A stretch of 64,000 bases of DNA. Origin: Haliclona indistincta (Eukaryota > Porifera > Demospongiae > Haplosclerida > Chalinidae). Positions 23,261-34,259 of this stretch are shown here, piece by piece. The notes below the pieces were generated by a model. It did no database searches. It was not told where the DNA came from and worked only from the letters and a program-made list of their open reading frames with translations. The position numbers were made by a program, and so were the translations under genes. Every line of letters starts with the position of its first letter. The stretch's first letter is position 1. The stretch is from positions 9,007,086 to 9,071,085 of the forward strand of contig OZ024785.1 of the NCBI GenBank assembly GCA_964017065.1, given 5' to 3'.

Positions 23261-24460
23261 CTACTTCGTATAAATCTCATAAAATCCCACAGGAACATCT
23301 TCATTGCTAGTGCCTTGATCACAGCAGATCCTTAATTCAATGTAGTCACTGGTAGGAGAGGTTAGTGTCCTGTGGAACCATGGTAGACCAGGAGCATTGC
23401 AACACCCTTTCTCTATCACTCCACACTGTTCACCATCCCATAGTCGATCATTAGAGTAGAATGTGTTCAAATTATAATGACCAGGAGCACCAGATTCACA
23501 GAAATAGTTATTACCAACAACTGAAGGAGGTCGCTGCCTACTGCCAGTAGAACACGGACACTTAACATCAGGTGAACTCAAAAAATTTTCTTGCAATCCG
23601 GACGCATATGACCACACATGCTTACGAGGGCTACCGTTAGTAATGCTTATGCCATCAACATAATTTCCATTTATGTTACTATTATCTCCTCGCCAAAAAG
23701 CATCAGTTGATCCTTTCTGGTAGCCATAGACACGTCCACATACCTGAGAGTAGGAGATGCTGTACGATGGGAAGCGGACTGATAGACAGCTGCCTCCTGA
23801 TGTCACAGGTCTACCACATGCCCTCACTCCATTCTGACTGTACAGTCTGAATCCACTGGGACACTCCTCAGTTGGGTCTGACATGTTGAGGTAGACCACT
23901 CTAGTCCATCCACTGCTGCTGCCACAAACCTGTTCCATCTGACAGTAGATATGACGAGCATGTCCAGTACCATCAATTATTGTGTAGTAATCTGAAGGAC
24001 TGTTAGGAAACTGTGTCTTGATCTCCTCACATGAGTGAAGCAATGAAGATGGAGAGTAGCCATTGCTGTCTGTGGAGGTCATGTTCAGCTTATGAAGTAA
24101 CTGATTTAGAGTGTTATCAATTTTCTGCTGATTTGACTCGATTCTGACTATAGCTTCTCTGATCTGGTTCAGTTGTGGGTCACTCTTGGTCGTGGTGTTG
24201 GTTGGATTGATGCCATACTCTGCCAGGACTTGCTTCAGTAGAGCTGCTTGCAGGAAGGATGAGACTGGTGCCAGTAGCTCATCAACTTGTGCTTGATTTC
24301 TGGTTAAGTTGACTAGTGTGCTGTGCAGTCTCCTCTCCACACTATCTGCTACATCTTGAGAAGAGCATTCAGCAGCACCATCACTCAGATGAGCAGAAAG
24401 AAACAGGATAAAAAGCAAAGCAAATTTCTTTATCATTTTCAGTTGATAATTTTTGATCAT
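23261..24460 (-). CDS. Secreted lectin-like protein L2
   Basis: Single exon, 399 codons; the likely functional start is the Met at 24436 giving MIKKFALLFILFLSAHLSDG. Same architecture as L1 with the extra stalk heptad (IESNQQK) present. Central patch: GSTDAFWRGDNSNINGNYVDG, then SYASGLQENFLSSPDVKCPC and GHYNLNTFYSND. All module cysteines seen in the family are present (CGRP, GGSC, VCGR, CPC, FCES, QCG, GCC, RICC). It sits 252 bp from the end of dioxygenase copy 2, converging on it. It is the positional counterpart of L1, yet the two differ in heptad number and 3' flank. Confidence 0.87.
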   Translation of the reverse strand: MIKNYQLKMIKKFALLFILFLSAHLSDGAAECSSQDVADSVERRLHSTLVNLTRNQAQVDELLAPVSSFLQAALLKQVLAEYGINPTNTTTKSDPQLNQIREAIVRIESNQQKIDNTLNQLLHKLNMTSTDSNGYSPSSLLHSCEEIKTQFPNSPSDYYTIIDGTGHARHIYCQMEQVCGSSSGWTRVVYLNMSDPTEECPSGFRLYSQNGVRACGRPVTSGGSCLSVRFPSYSISYSQVCGRVYGYQKGSTDAFWRGDNSNINGNYVDGISITNGSPRKHVWSYASGLQENFLSSPDVKCPCSTGSRQRPPSVVGNNYFCESGAPGHYNLNTFYSNDRLWDGEQCGVIEKGCCNAPGLPWFHRTLTSPTSDYIELRICCDQGTSNEDVPVGFYEIYTK

Positions 24461-24523
24461 GAGTTCCTGATATGCTATTCATGTTCAAATGCTATGGTGC
24501 ATATGAGGCTGTTTTGTTTTATT

Positions 24524-25757
24524 AGGGAGACACGGTAGTGTCTCCCTATGTAGGGATGAACGAGAAAACAAGATGGCGGCTACATACAAGGTATTAGCGT
24601 TCAAACGCTGATATTTCGCCTGGTGTTGAATTTTATACGTCTTTAGACACTTATATCTGCTCTCTGGCGTTGCCCCATCTTACAGTAGCAAGGAGATTGC
24701 TCGAAATTGTTACTAAAGTGACGAACCTGGAAACGGTGAAAATCGAGTTTCGTCATCTTCGTTTTCTTCTTTCTTTCTTCTTTCTTTCTTTCTTCCACTC
24801 GCCTAGCGCCTTTATGCGAGCAATGCCGAGACCAAAACATCCACGAACAGTCGTGAAATTCTCCTGGCATGTGCCTTTTGAGCTTTGTTTTTAGCGTAAC
24901 GGCGATCAAAGTTCCGCGATTTCTCGATCGTGATCCATTGTCAGCTAAGTGTTAGACGCCATTATTGTGATTGCGCAATACGCACGTGACCAAGCAATGG
25001 GTAGCGCACGTGACCAAGCAGCTAAAAGTATCTCTGCGCCGTGTGGATCACTATCACGGAGAACACACAACCGGCATTTGTCTGGAGTCTTCGAAGAACG
25101 GTAAGCTCGTGTAGGATCGCCATTCTGCACTTGCCAGATAATTATAACCGCCGTACTATAGGTCTACAAACAAGTGTGGGCGGGGCTCGTTTGCACTGCG
25201 TAGGCGACTAGGCAGACCTGTACGTACAGCTTAACAATTTTAGCTATAAGTTTAAGAAAAGCCATCAACAACAGGAATACTAAACTAATGGTGGAAACAA
25301 AGACTTCTCCGTACATGCATGATATATTGAACTGCACTTCACTAAAAAGAAAAAGGACACAAACAAGAAATTAAAAAGATTTCTATCGAAATCAAAAGGA
25401 TGTAGTGATGAAGAAATCTACCACTGGTTCACAATGTAAACCAACAAGAAACAAGCATAGAATGGTAACACGATTGACTTGCTAACAGACCATAGATCCC
25501 TACATCAGTGGCTGTACATAAGATCAATATTTTGTCACAAGCTGAATTCTATTCAAAGTGTCAGTCAACAGTAAATAGCTTAACTAGCTATAGTCTGGCC
25601 ACAGCAGCCACTGATGTAGGGATCTATGGTCTGTTAGCAAGTCAATCGTGTTACCATTCTATGCTTGTTTCTTGTTGGTTTACATTGTGAACCAGTGGTA
25701 GATTTCTTCATCACTACATCCTTTTGATTTCGATAGAAATCTTTTTAATTTCTTTAA
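24524..25757. mobile_element. Foldback element family A, full copy
   Basis: About 1.23 kb inserted into TTTTATAACAAAAGG, which is uninterrupted upstream of L1 (11150) and L3 (29570). The left end has a terminal hairpin (GGGAGACACGGTAGTGTCTCCC). The right end carries the long foldback (arms about 25368-25527 and 25604-25757). Lacks any convincing transposase. The reverse-oriented copy at 45827-47066 matches over its whole length. Confidence 0.75.
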
Positions 25758-26099
25758 CAAAAGGGCCTCAGCCAATCAAAACCACAATTAGATTCACACT
25801 CTAAAACTGCATAATTTTGTAAGAAGAGTGAATGTATTAGACAAAAACAACCAAATGAATGACAGAGCAAATATGGTAACTCTCTATTCGTGTAGGGTGA
25901 GTTTTACTGTGTAAATATTATGTAAATCAAGTTGTATTTATAAAGGTGATATTAATGATTTTCGAACAGATGCTACATCTTGTAACAGCAACACCATCAT
26001 ACATTACATTGCGAGATTCAAACATGTATTAATCACTAATGAGTACAATACTAAAATATAACTTGATCCGGTTCTATTTGACACATACTATAATGTAAA

Positions 26100-27660
26100 G
26101 CTACAAAACTCATCTACTTTGTATAAATCTCATTAAACCCGAATGGAACATCTTCATTGCTATTGCTTTCATCACCACAGATCCTTAGTAGTCACTAGTA
26201 AGAGAATAAAGTGTCTTGTGGAACCAGACCAGTTGCATTGCAATACTCTTTCTCTATTAATTGTTTCACATTAAGTTTTTACTGTCCCATATTATTGTAG
26301 AGTAGAACATGTTTCCATAGAGATGACCTGGAGCACCAGACTCGCAAAATAGTCATTACCAACTGTACCATCAAAATAATCAAGTTGACTATAACTTAGA
26401 AGGCATTGTTGAGTACAAACTCAGAGGAAAATATTCATTTAATGCCGTGACAATTTTTATTAATTATGATTTATACAAAGCAAATGATACAATAAATAGA
26501 AAAATTATGACAAGGTCCGCGAAACAAAGGTGCCACGGATGGAGATGGCATTGCCCCTTTGGATAGCAATTGAGAGGCGTTGGATCACATAAGATGTTGA
26601 TTTGGGATCACCAGAATGTCGATAGAGTCTTTTACCAAGAGATTTAACAAAGGAGAGAGTCTTGGACCCGAAAACACCCGAGGTTTCAATAGCAATGGGA
26701 ACAAAAATGTGGGAACTGAACAGATCTGCATATGTCACTCTCTTGAGGTCCTCAGCTTTGGCTGCAATCCCGCCAGCAGAGTGAACAGCAAGACTCCTGT
26801 GAGACTGAGCAAAGGTGTCAGGACAGGTAGCATCCCACACCAGAGGTTTTTCTGATGACCAGGGAGCAATTGTAACTCCATCAGGCCGCTTTCCATCGCT
26901 GCGAGACAGGCCAGTAGGCTCCAAAAGAGCTGGAACATGGGCAGAGGAAAGGGCTCTGCAGACAATGTCATTTAAGACAGTTATAATGGTGTGTTATGGG
27001 TTGACAAAGAATAGTGATAGCTACAATCACAGTTTATCTAAGAGTGCTTTGAGCACAATAAAGATGACTTTTAAGGACAAACTATTGCATGATCAATAAT
27101 GCATTCATTTAATTACAGCAAAGCCTCATTTCAATAATAGTCTTGTGGCTAAAAATGATTACAGGTATTACTGCTAGCAATGCTGATGCCATCAACATTG
27201 TTACCAAATTAATATTGCATTCTATCTCTCTCTGCAATGAAAATCAATTGAGCCTTTCTCCATCCACACACCTGGATGTATAAGAGATGTTGTGTGAGCA
27301 GATAGCTACCTCCTGATGTCACATGTCCACATTTACCCTCACTCCAATCTAGCTGAATCTATACTGGGGGACATGTATGACATGTTGAGTTGAAGTAGGC
27401 TACTCTAGTCCATTCACTGCTGCTGCCATAAACCTGTTCTATTTGACTGTAGACATGATGAGCATGTCTATAGTGTTACATGTATCTTTGTCTTCATCTC
27501 CTCACTCAAGCTTACCAAAGAGAATAGTGAGTGACCGCTACTGGTTAGCTTACTAAGTACCTCTTTATTGAACCTGATATGGTTGATGAGCATTTAACAG
27601 CAACGTCATTCTTTTGTAAGAAAATGTATCCTTAAAGCTTCTGACGGCTGCCTTCTGATA
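26100..27660 (-). pseudogene. Decayed lectin-like copy with the same LINE insertion
   Basis: Duplicate of the relic at 11508-13030 with the same breaks and the same insertion site, so both events preceded the block duplication. Confidence 0.7.
26444..27113 (-). mobile_element. Non-LTR retrotransposon 3' fragment (second copy)
   Basis: Flanked by ATTCATTTAAT at 26433-26443 and 27103-27113. The reading frame is intact here over 26505-26971 on the minus strand: RPDGVTIAPWSSEKPLVWDA, TCPDTFAQSHRSLAVHSAGG, FVPIAIETSGVFGSKTLSF, LIQRLSIAIQRGNAISI. This is the conserved tail after the reverse transcriptase in many LINE-type ORF2 proteins. No RT or endonuclease domain is present. Confidence 0.75.
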
Positions 27661-27772
27661 AACTATTTTGTCACTTTGGCTTTATACAACCATTGTCATA
27701 GACAAAGAGGCTCAAATTATAATGGTGTGTTATGGGTTGACAAAGAATGGTGATGGCTACAATCACAGTTTA

Positions 27773-27832
27773 CATTGTGGACCAGTGGTAGATTTCACAA
27801 CCCTACATCCTTTTGATTTCGATAGAAATCAA
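27773..27832. repeat. Fragment of foldback element A
   Basis: About 60 bp matching the outer end of the family A foldback arm (ACCAGTGGTAGATTTCACAA, then GATTTCGATAGAAATC). Confidence 0.6.
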
Positions 27833-27859
27833 ATTAATTTTAATTACAGTAAGTGTCAC

Positions 27860-28160
27860 CAGGAGCACATATAAACAAGGGAGCATGTAACTCTGAACAC
27901 TACCCCATATAACGGCGAAATCCTAATATGGCGGACTTGCTATTTTTAGTTACTTCCATATAAAGTATAAATGTGACGTTTGCGGATGTAATAACTAGTA
28001 CACGCCCGTTATTAATTATACCGGGTGGAGGCGCGGTTGAAATTATAGACCTTATATGGATTATAGTTCTTATATGGAAACTATTATTTTTAGAACAGCC
28101 GCCATATTAGGATTTTGCCGTTTACAGAGTTACATGCTCCCTTGTTTATATGCGCTCCTG
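27860..28160. mobile_element. MITE with CAGGAGC ends and 7-bp target duplication
   Basis: Terminal inverted repeats of about 36 bp start CAGGAGC(A/G)CATATAAACA and continue GGGAGCATGTAACTCTG. The repeat GTGTCAC flanks both sides (27853-27859, 28161-28167). Other array units read through GTGTGTCACCT without the insert. The element at 58037-58363 has similar ends and also a 7-bp duplication. Confidence 0.8.
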
Positions 28161-28325
28161 GTGTCACCTCAGGCCCACGAAACAAAAAGTTGCTAAAACG
28201 TCATTATTGCAAGATGCAAATAACTACATAATTAGTAGCACAAATCACACATTTTACTATTGAGTTAAAGGAGCTTAGTCCGATCCTTTGGTACACAAAA
28301 TTATGTACATGGTACAAAATTTTGT

Positions 28326-29510
28326 CTACTTTGTATAAATCTCGTACAAGCCCACAGGAACATCTTCATTGCCTGTGCCTTCGTCACAGCAGAGCCTCAG
28401 TTCAATGTGGTCTCTGGTGGGACTAGATAGTGTCTTGTGGAACCATGGTAGACCAGCAGCATTGCAACATCCTCTCTCTATTGCACCACACTGCTCACCA
28501 TCCCACAGTCGATCGTTAAAGAATGTGTTCGAACTAGAATGACCAGGGTTACCAGATTCACAGAAATAATCATTGCCAACAGCTGAAGGAATTTGTTGAG
28601 TACTACCAGTTGAACAAGGACAGACATAATCACTAATGCCACCGATGAAATTTTCTTGTACTCCAGCTACATATGACCACACATGCTTACGGGGACTGCC
28701 TCTAGTAATACTGATGCCATCAACGTAATTTTTATTTAATATATCATTCACTTGGTTACTTCGCCATAAACCATCAGGATTTCCTTTCTGGTAGCCATAG
28801 ACACGTCCACATATCTGAGAATAGGATATACCGTATGATAAAAAGTAGAGAGGCTGACAGCTACCACTTGATGTCACTGGTCTACCACATGCCCTCACTC
28901 CATTCTGACTGTACAGTCTGAATCCACTGGGACACTCCTCAGTTGGGTCTGACATGTTGAGGTAGGCCATTCTAGTCCATCCACTGCTGCTGCCACAAAC
29001 CTGTTCCATCTGACAGTAGACATGACGAGCATGACCTGTACCATCTATTATTGTGTAGTAGTCTGAAGGACTGTTAGGAAACTGTGTCTTGATCTCCTCA
29101 CATGAGTGAAGCAATGAAGATGGAGAGTAGCCATTCCTGTCTGTGGAGGTCATGTTCAGCTTGTGAAGTATCTGATTCAAAGTGTTATCGATCCTGACTA
29201 TAGCTTCTCTGATCTGGTTCAGTTGTGGGTCATTCTTGGTCGTAGTGTTGGTTGGATTGATGCCATTCTCTGCTAGGACTTGCTTCAGTAGAGCTGCTTG
29301 CAGGAAGGATGAGACTGGTGCCAGTAGCTCATCAACTTGTGCTTGGTTTCTGGTTAAGTTGACTAGTGTGCTGTGCAGTCTCCTTTCCACACTATCTGCT
29401 ACATCTTGAGATGAGCATTCAGCAGCACCATCAGTCAGGTGAGCAGAAAGAAACAGGATAAAAAGAAAGGCAAATTTCTTTATCATTTTCGGTTGATAAT
29501 TTTTGATCAT
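28326..29510 (-). CDS. Secreted lectin-like protein L3 (divergent)
   Basis: Single exon, 394 codons, MIKK-type signal peptide (Met at 29486). Stalk lacks the extra heptad. The N-terminal half is almost the same as the other members, but the second half is the most divergent of the long forms: CQPLYFLSYGISYSQICGR, GNPDGLWRSNQVNDILNKN, VAGVQENFIGGISDYVCPC, QQIPSAVG, CESGNPGHSSSNTFFNDR and LRLCCDEGTGNEDV. Cysteine spacing is preserved, so the differences look like surface change rather than decay. A TIR element with CAGGAGC ends lies 166 bp beyond its stop. Confidence 0.87.
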   Translation of the reverse strand: MIKNYQPKMIKKFAFLFILFLSAHLTDGAAECSSQDVADSVERRLHSTLVNLTRNQAQVDELLAPVSSFLQAALLKQVLAENGINPTNTTTKNDPQLNQIREAIVRIDNTLNQILHKLNMTSTDRNGYSPSSLLHSCEEIKTQFPNSPSDYYTIIDGTGHARHVYCQMEQVCGSSSGWTRMAYLNMSDPTEECPSGFRLYSQNGVRACGRPVTSSGSCQPLYFLSYGISYSQICGRVYGYQKGNPDGLWRSNQVNDILNKNYVDGISITRGSPRKHVWSYVAGVQENFIGGISDYVCPCSTGSTQQIPSAVGNDYFCESGNPGHSSSNTFFNDRLWDGEQCGAIERGCCNAAGLPWFHKTLSSPTRDHIELRLCCDEGTGNEDVPVGLYEIYTK

Positions 29511-29588
29511 GAGTTCCTGATATGCTATTCATGTTTAAATGCTATGGTGCATATGAGGCTGTTTTGTTTTATAACAAAGGGCCTCAGC

Positions 29589-29647
29589 GGAGGTGTGCTA
29601 AGGGGTATATCCCTCTGCAGTTATGATATACCCATAGCGCACCTCCC
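29589..29647. repeat. Short foldback upstream of L3
   Basis: GGAGGTGTGCTAAGGGGTAT faces its imperfect complement ending TAGCGCACCTCC. It may be a tiny inverted-repeat insertion, since the L1 upstream region lacks it. Confidence 0.5.
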
Positions 29648-29984
29648 ACCATACATTCACTAATACATAATTTTGAAGAAAAGTGAATGTATTAGACAAA
29701 AACAACCAAACGAATGACAGAGCAAATACGGTAACTCACCATTCGTGTAGGGTGAGAATTCATGATTTTTTACTGTGTAAATAATTATTATAAAAATCAA
29801 GTTGTATTTAAAAAGGTGATATAAATGATTTTCGAACAGATGCTACATCTTGTAACAGCAACACCATCATACATTACTCTGTTAGATTCAAACATGTATA
29901 AATCTTACTAATGAGCAAATTACTAAAGTATAACTTGATCCGGTTCTATTTGACACACACTATGATGTAAAGCTACAAAAACTC

Positions 29985-30860
29985 ATCTACTTTGTATAAA
30001 TCTTATAAAAGCCCACAGGAACATCTTCATTGGTATTGCTTTCATCACCGCAGATTCTTAATTCAATGTAGTCACTAGTAAGAGAAGAAAGTGTCTTGTG
30101 GAACTAGACCAGAAGCATTGCAACACCTTTCTCTATTGTTTCACATTAATTTTTACCATCCCATTATTGTAGAGTAGAACATGTTTCCATAGAGATGACC
30201 TGGAGCACCGGACTCGCAAAATAGTCATTACCAACTGTACCATCAAAATAAATAATCAAGTTGACTATAACTTAGAAGGCATTGTTGAATACAAACTCAG
30301 AGGAACGTATTCATTTCATTACAGCAGAGCCTCATTTCAATAATGGTCTTGTGGCTACAAACGATTACTGGTATTACTGCTAGCAATGCTGATGCCATCA
30401 ACATTGTTACCAGTTATTATTGCATTCTATCTCTCTCTGCCATAAAAATCAAGTGAGCCTTTCTCAATGAATACATCCACACACCTGGATGTATAAGAGA
30501 TGTTGTGTGAGCAGATAGCTACCTCCTGATGGCACATGTCCACATATGCCCTCACTCCAATCTAATTGTACAGTCTGAATCTATGCTGGGGAGACATCAT
30601 GAGTTGAAGTAGGCTACTCTAGTCCATTCACTGTTGCTGCTATAAACCTGTTCTATTTGACTGTAGACATGATGAGCATGTCTAGTGTTACATGTAACTC
30701 AGTCTTCATCTCCTCACACAAGTTTACCAAAAGGATAATGAGTATCCGCTACTGTTTAGCTTACTAAGTATCTCGTTATTGAACCTGATTATATACTGTT
30801 GATGAGCATTTAACACAAATATCATTTTTTTTGGAAGAAAGGGTATCCTTGTTTTGTGTC
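29985..30860 (-). pseudogene. Decayed lectin-like copy without LINE
   Basis: Same relic type as 11508-13030 but uninterrupted: C-terminal remnant at 29985-30250, Cys-rich middle at 30480-30600, GWTR-like piece near 30605-30690. It serves as the pre-insertion reference for the LINE. Confidence 0.65.
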
Positions 30861-31319
30861 TCTTTGGCTTTATACAACCATTGTCATAGACAAAAGAGCC
30901 TCAAATTATAATAGTGTGTTATGGGTTGACAAAGAATGGTGATGGCTACAATCACAGTTTATCTAAGAGTGGTTTGAGTACAATAAAGATGACTTAACTA
31001 TTGCATGATCAAAAATGCCTTTTTGTGCTTACCTTTAGAGCAAATTTGGAGCTTTTATAAACCACTACTAACAACAGTTTTATAGGATTATCCAAATCAA
31101 ACTGCCTGTTTGTCTTATCAAGAGCTCATAATTGAGAAAGCAATGTTGATCTCTTATTATGCACTCCTTGTCTTATTAGAGTCATGTTACTGTTTGATAA
31201 ACACACAATTATTATCACTCAAATCAATTCTGATGCTAACTTGAACCATAATTGTATGACAATCACAATGATGAACTATTGAACACTGCACAAGTTAATT
31301 ATAGTAAAGCCACCGGGAT

Positions 31320-31545
31320 TATGGCTTCAGTTCATCTACTTGGTATAAATCTCATAGAACCCCACACGAACATCTTCATTCGTAGCTGGGCAGCTACAGC
31401 TCTAAATATGGTTCGATACTGTTAGCAATGAAATATTGCTCAATGGAGTCCCTATTGTTGAAGGGGTACTTGCTGCACTAGAGAAACTTAGCTGATAATT
31501 TTTTCTAGTTGTGCATGATTAATGATATTGAGCTTTTAGTGGCGA
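31320..31545. pseudogene. Lectin C-terminal relic next to dioxygenase 3' relic
   Basis: 31325-31385 reads on the minus strand as a lectin C-terminus with changes. 31410-31530 on the plus strand matches dioxygenase exons 9-10 (ATTGCTCAATGGAGTCCCTA, then TAGTTGTGCATGAT). The order is the same convergent one as the intact pairs. Confidence 0.6.
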
Positions 31546-31707
31546 CTTTCGAACTATAAACGGTAAACACCTGTGAGTGTTTTATGATGACACGTTCACC
31601 TATGAACCCAAATCCTTAAACCGTGTATACCTACAAGTATGCACAGGGTAACTACATACAAGGACAATAATATAAACCACATGGTTCATTCATCAGAAAT
31701 TAGTAGT

Positions 31708-32865
31708 CTACTTAGTGTAGATTTCATAGAAGCCCACAGTAACATCCTCATCACTGGTACCCTGGTCACAGCAGATTCTTAATTCAATGTAGTCACTGGT
31801 TGGAGAGGTTAGTGTCCTGTGGAACCATGGTAGACCAGGAGCATTGCAACATCCATTCTCTATTGTTCCACATTTTTTACCATCCCATAGTCGAACATTA
31901 GAGTAGAATGTGTTAGAATTATAATGGCCAGGAGCACCAGATTCACAGAAATAGTTATTACCAACTGCTGAAGGAGGTCGTTGACTACTGCCAGTAGAAC
32001 ACGGACACTCAGCATCAGGCCCACTTAAGAAATTTTCTTGCGCTCCGGATGCATATGACCACACATGCTTACGAGGGCTACCGTTAGTAATGCTTATGCC
32101 ATCAACATAATTTCCATTTATGTTACTATTTTCTCCTCGCCAAAAAGCATCAGTTGATCCTTTCTGGTATCCATAGACACGTCCACATACCTGAGAGTAG
32201 GAGATGCTGTATGATGGGAAGCGGACAGACAGACAGCTGCCTCCTGATGTCACTGGTCTACCACATGCCCTCACTCCATTCTGATTGTACAGTCTGAATC
32301 CACTGGGACACTCCTCAGTTGGGTCTGACATGTTGAGGTAGGCCACTCTAGTCCATCCACTGCTACTGCCACAAACCTGTTCCATCTGACAGTATACATG
32401 ACGAGCGTGTCCTGTACCATCAATTATTGTGTAGTAGTCTGAAGGACTGTTAGGAAACTGTGTCTTGATCTCCTCACACGAGTGAAGCAATGAAGATGGA
32501 GAGTAGCCATTGCTGTCTGTGGAGGTCATGTTCAGCTTGTGAAGTATCTGATTCAGAGTGTTATCGATCCTGACTATAGCTTCTCTGATCTGGTTCAGTT
32601 GTGGGTCACTCTTGGTCGTGCTGTTGGTTGGATTGATGCCATACTCTGATAGGACTTGCTTCAGTAGAGCTGCTTGCAGGAAGGATGAGACTGGTGCCAG
32701 TAGCTCATCAACTTGTGCTTGGTTCCTGGTTAGGTTGACTAGTGTGCTGTGCAGTCTCCTTTCCACACTATCTGCTACATCTTGAGACGAGCATTCAGCA
32801 GCACCATCAGTCAGATGAGTGAAGGCAACGAGCAGAATCACAAAGACTACAAGTTTTTCCAACAT
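31708..32865 (-). CDS. Secreted lectin-like protein L4
   Basis: Single exon, 385 codons with MLEKLVVFVILLVAFTHL signal peptide; the ATG is the first residue of that peptide. Stalk without the extra heptad (AIVRIDNTLNQ). Central patch GSTDAFWRGENSNINGNYVDG like L1 and L2, then SYASGAQENFLSGPDAECPC. Substitutions at otherwise fixed places are YSNVRLWDG (Asp to Val) and DEDVTVGFYEIYTK. The 3' end and flank resemble those of L1. Signal-peptide class matches L5, L9 and L10, while heptad state and patch match L1: a mosaic of characters. Confidence 0.87.
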   Translation of the reverse strand: MLEKLVVFVILLVAFTHLTDGAAECSSQDVADSVERRLHSTLVNLTRNQAQVDELLAPVSSFLQAALLKQVLSEYGINPTNSTTKSDPQLNQIREAIVRIDNTLNQILHKLNMTSTDSNGYSPSSLLHSCEEIKTQFPNSPSDYYTIIDGTGHARHVYCQMEQVCGSSSGWTRVAYLNMSDPTEECPSGFRLYNQNGVRACGRPVTSGGSCLSVRFPSYSISYSQVCGRVYGYQKGSTDAFWRGENSNINGNYVDGISITNGSPRKHVWSYASGAQENFLSGPDAECPCSTGSSQRPPSAVGNNYFCESGAPGHYNSNTFYSNVRLWDGKKCGTIENGCCNAPGLPWFHRTLTSPTSDYIELRICCDQGTSDEDVTVGFYEIYTK

Positions 32866-32936
32866 GATTACAATTCTTTCCCAAAGTATCCTGATTGAGT
32901 AGATCTAGCAATTACCATAGCTGGATTATCATGCAT

Positions 32937-32946
32937 ATTATAAAGA
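32937..32946 (-). promoter_or_regulatory. TATA-like box of L4, conserved in L5, L9, L10
   Basis: CTTTATAATA lies 72-81 bp upstream of the ATG in a block conserved with L5 (around 35515-35524), L9 (around 42202-42212) and L10 (around 44826-44835). The block also keeps an ATTACCAT half-site nearer the gene. Confidence 0.45.
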
Positions 32947-33049
32947 GTGTCAGTTCACTATTATAGTAGTTCTAGTTTACACAGGTGTACTACATCTGTT
33001 GCTCAAGAATCACTCAGTCTGATCTTGTGATAATGCATGAAATGGAACT

Positions 33050-33640
33050 TGCATGAAATCTATGCAGTTCTTAGTATCTGAAATAATCAAGTTGACTATG
33101 ACTAAGAAGGCATTGTGGATACAAACTCAGAGGAACATATTCATTTCATTACAGGAATTATTGCTGATGCCATCAACATTTTTACCAGTTAATATTGCAT
33201 TCTATCTCTCTCTGCCAAGAAATTCAAATGAGCCTTTCTCCATTCACACACCTGGATGTATGAGATATGTTGTGTGAACAGGTAGCTACCTCCTGATGGC
33301 ACATGACACATATGCCCTCACTCCAATCTATTTGTACAGTTTGAATCTATGCTGGGAGACATGTATGACATGTTGAGTTGAAGTAGGCTACTCTAGTCCA
33401 TTCACTGTTGCTGCCATAAACCTGTTCTATTTGACGGTAGACATGATGAGCATGTCTAGTGTTACATGTAACTCAGTCTTCATCTCCTCACACAAGTTTA
33501 CCAAAAGGATAGTGAGTAGCTGCTGCTGTTTAGCTAACTAAGTGTCTCGTTATTGAACCTGACTATATACTGCCGATGAGCAAATTTAACAGCAACATCA
33601 TTCTTTTGGAAGAAAAGGTATCCTTCTTATAAAGTGTTTG
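33050..33640 (-). pseudogene. Decayed lectin-like copy
   Basis: Middle and fibrinogen-related remnants (CACCTGGATGTATGAGATAT and ACTCTAGTCCATTCACTG) in array order, with many stops. The C-terminal end is missing. Confidence 0.6.
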
Positions 33641-33839
33641 TGTCTCTTTGGCTTTATACAACCATTGTCATAGACAAAAGAGCCTCAAATTATAATGGTG
33701 TGCTATGGGTCGACAAAGAATGGTGATGGCTACAATCACAGTTTATCTAAGATTTGAGCACAATGAAGATGACTTTTAAGGACTAACTGTTGCATGATAA
33801 TGCCTCTTTGTAGCATTATCATACCTTTAGAGCAAATTT

Positions 33840-33925
33840 GGAGCTTATATAAACCACCACTAACAGCAATTTTATTAACCACTACTATAACAGCAATTTT
33901 ATAAACCACTAGTTGTAATTTTATA
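33840..33925. repeat. 25-bp minisatellite, about 3 degraded copies
   Basis: TATAAACCACCACTAACAGC type repeats between the relic and L5. Confidence 0.8.
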
Positions 33926-34259
33926 AGACTGTTTGTATTGGACAAATTAATGACAGAGCAAGTATGGTAGCAGTACAAGTCAAGGATTAAGGATCATTTG
34001 ACGTAAATCTAAACCTTAGAAATTGAGGATTATTGCGGTTTTTTGTCACGTCCAGATGAGGCGGTGTGATTTTTAAATATACATTGTGTGTCACCTTGGG
34101 CTCATGAAACAACAAGTTGCTAAACGTCATCATTGCAAGATGCAAAAAGCTACATATTAGTAGTACAAATCACACAGTTTACTATTGAATTACAGGCTAA
34201 TACTAGAGCTTGGTCCAATCCTTTGGCACACAAAATTATGTACATGGTACAAAATTCAT

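Noticed and set aside
24643..24909. Lysine-rich ORFs inside family A elements (also near 46800)
   Set aside because: They come from CTTT/GAAA simple repeats and differ between copies; no domain.
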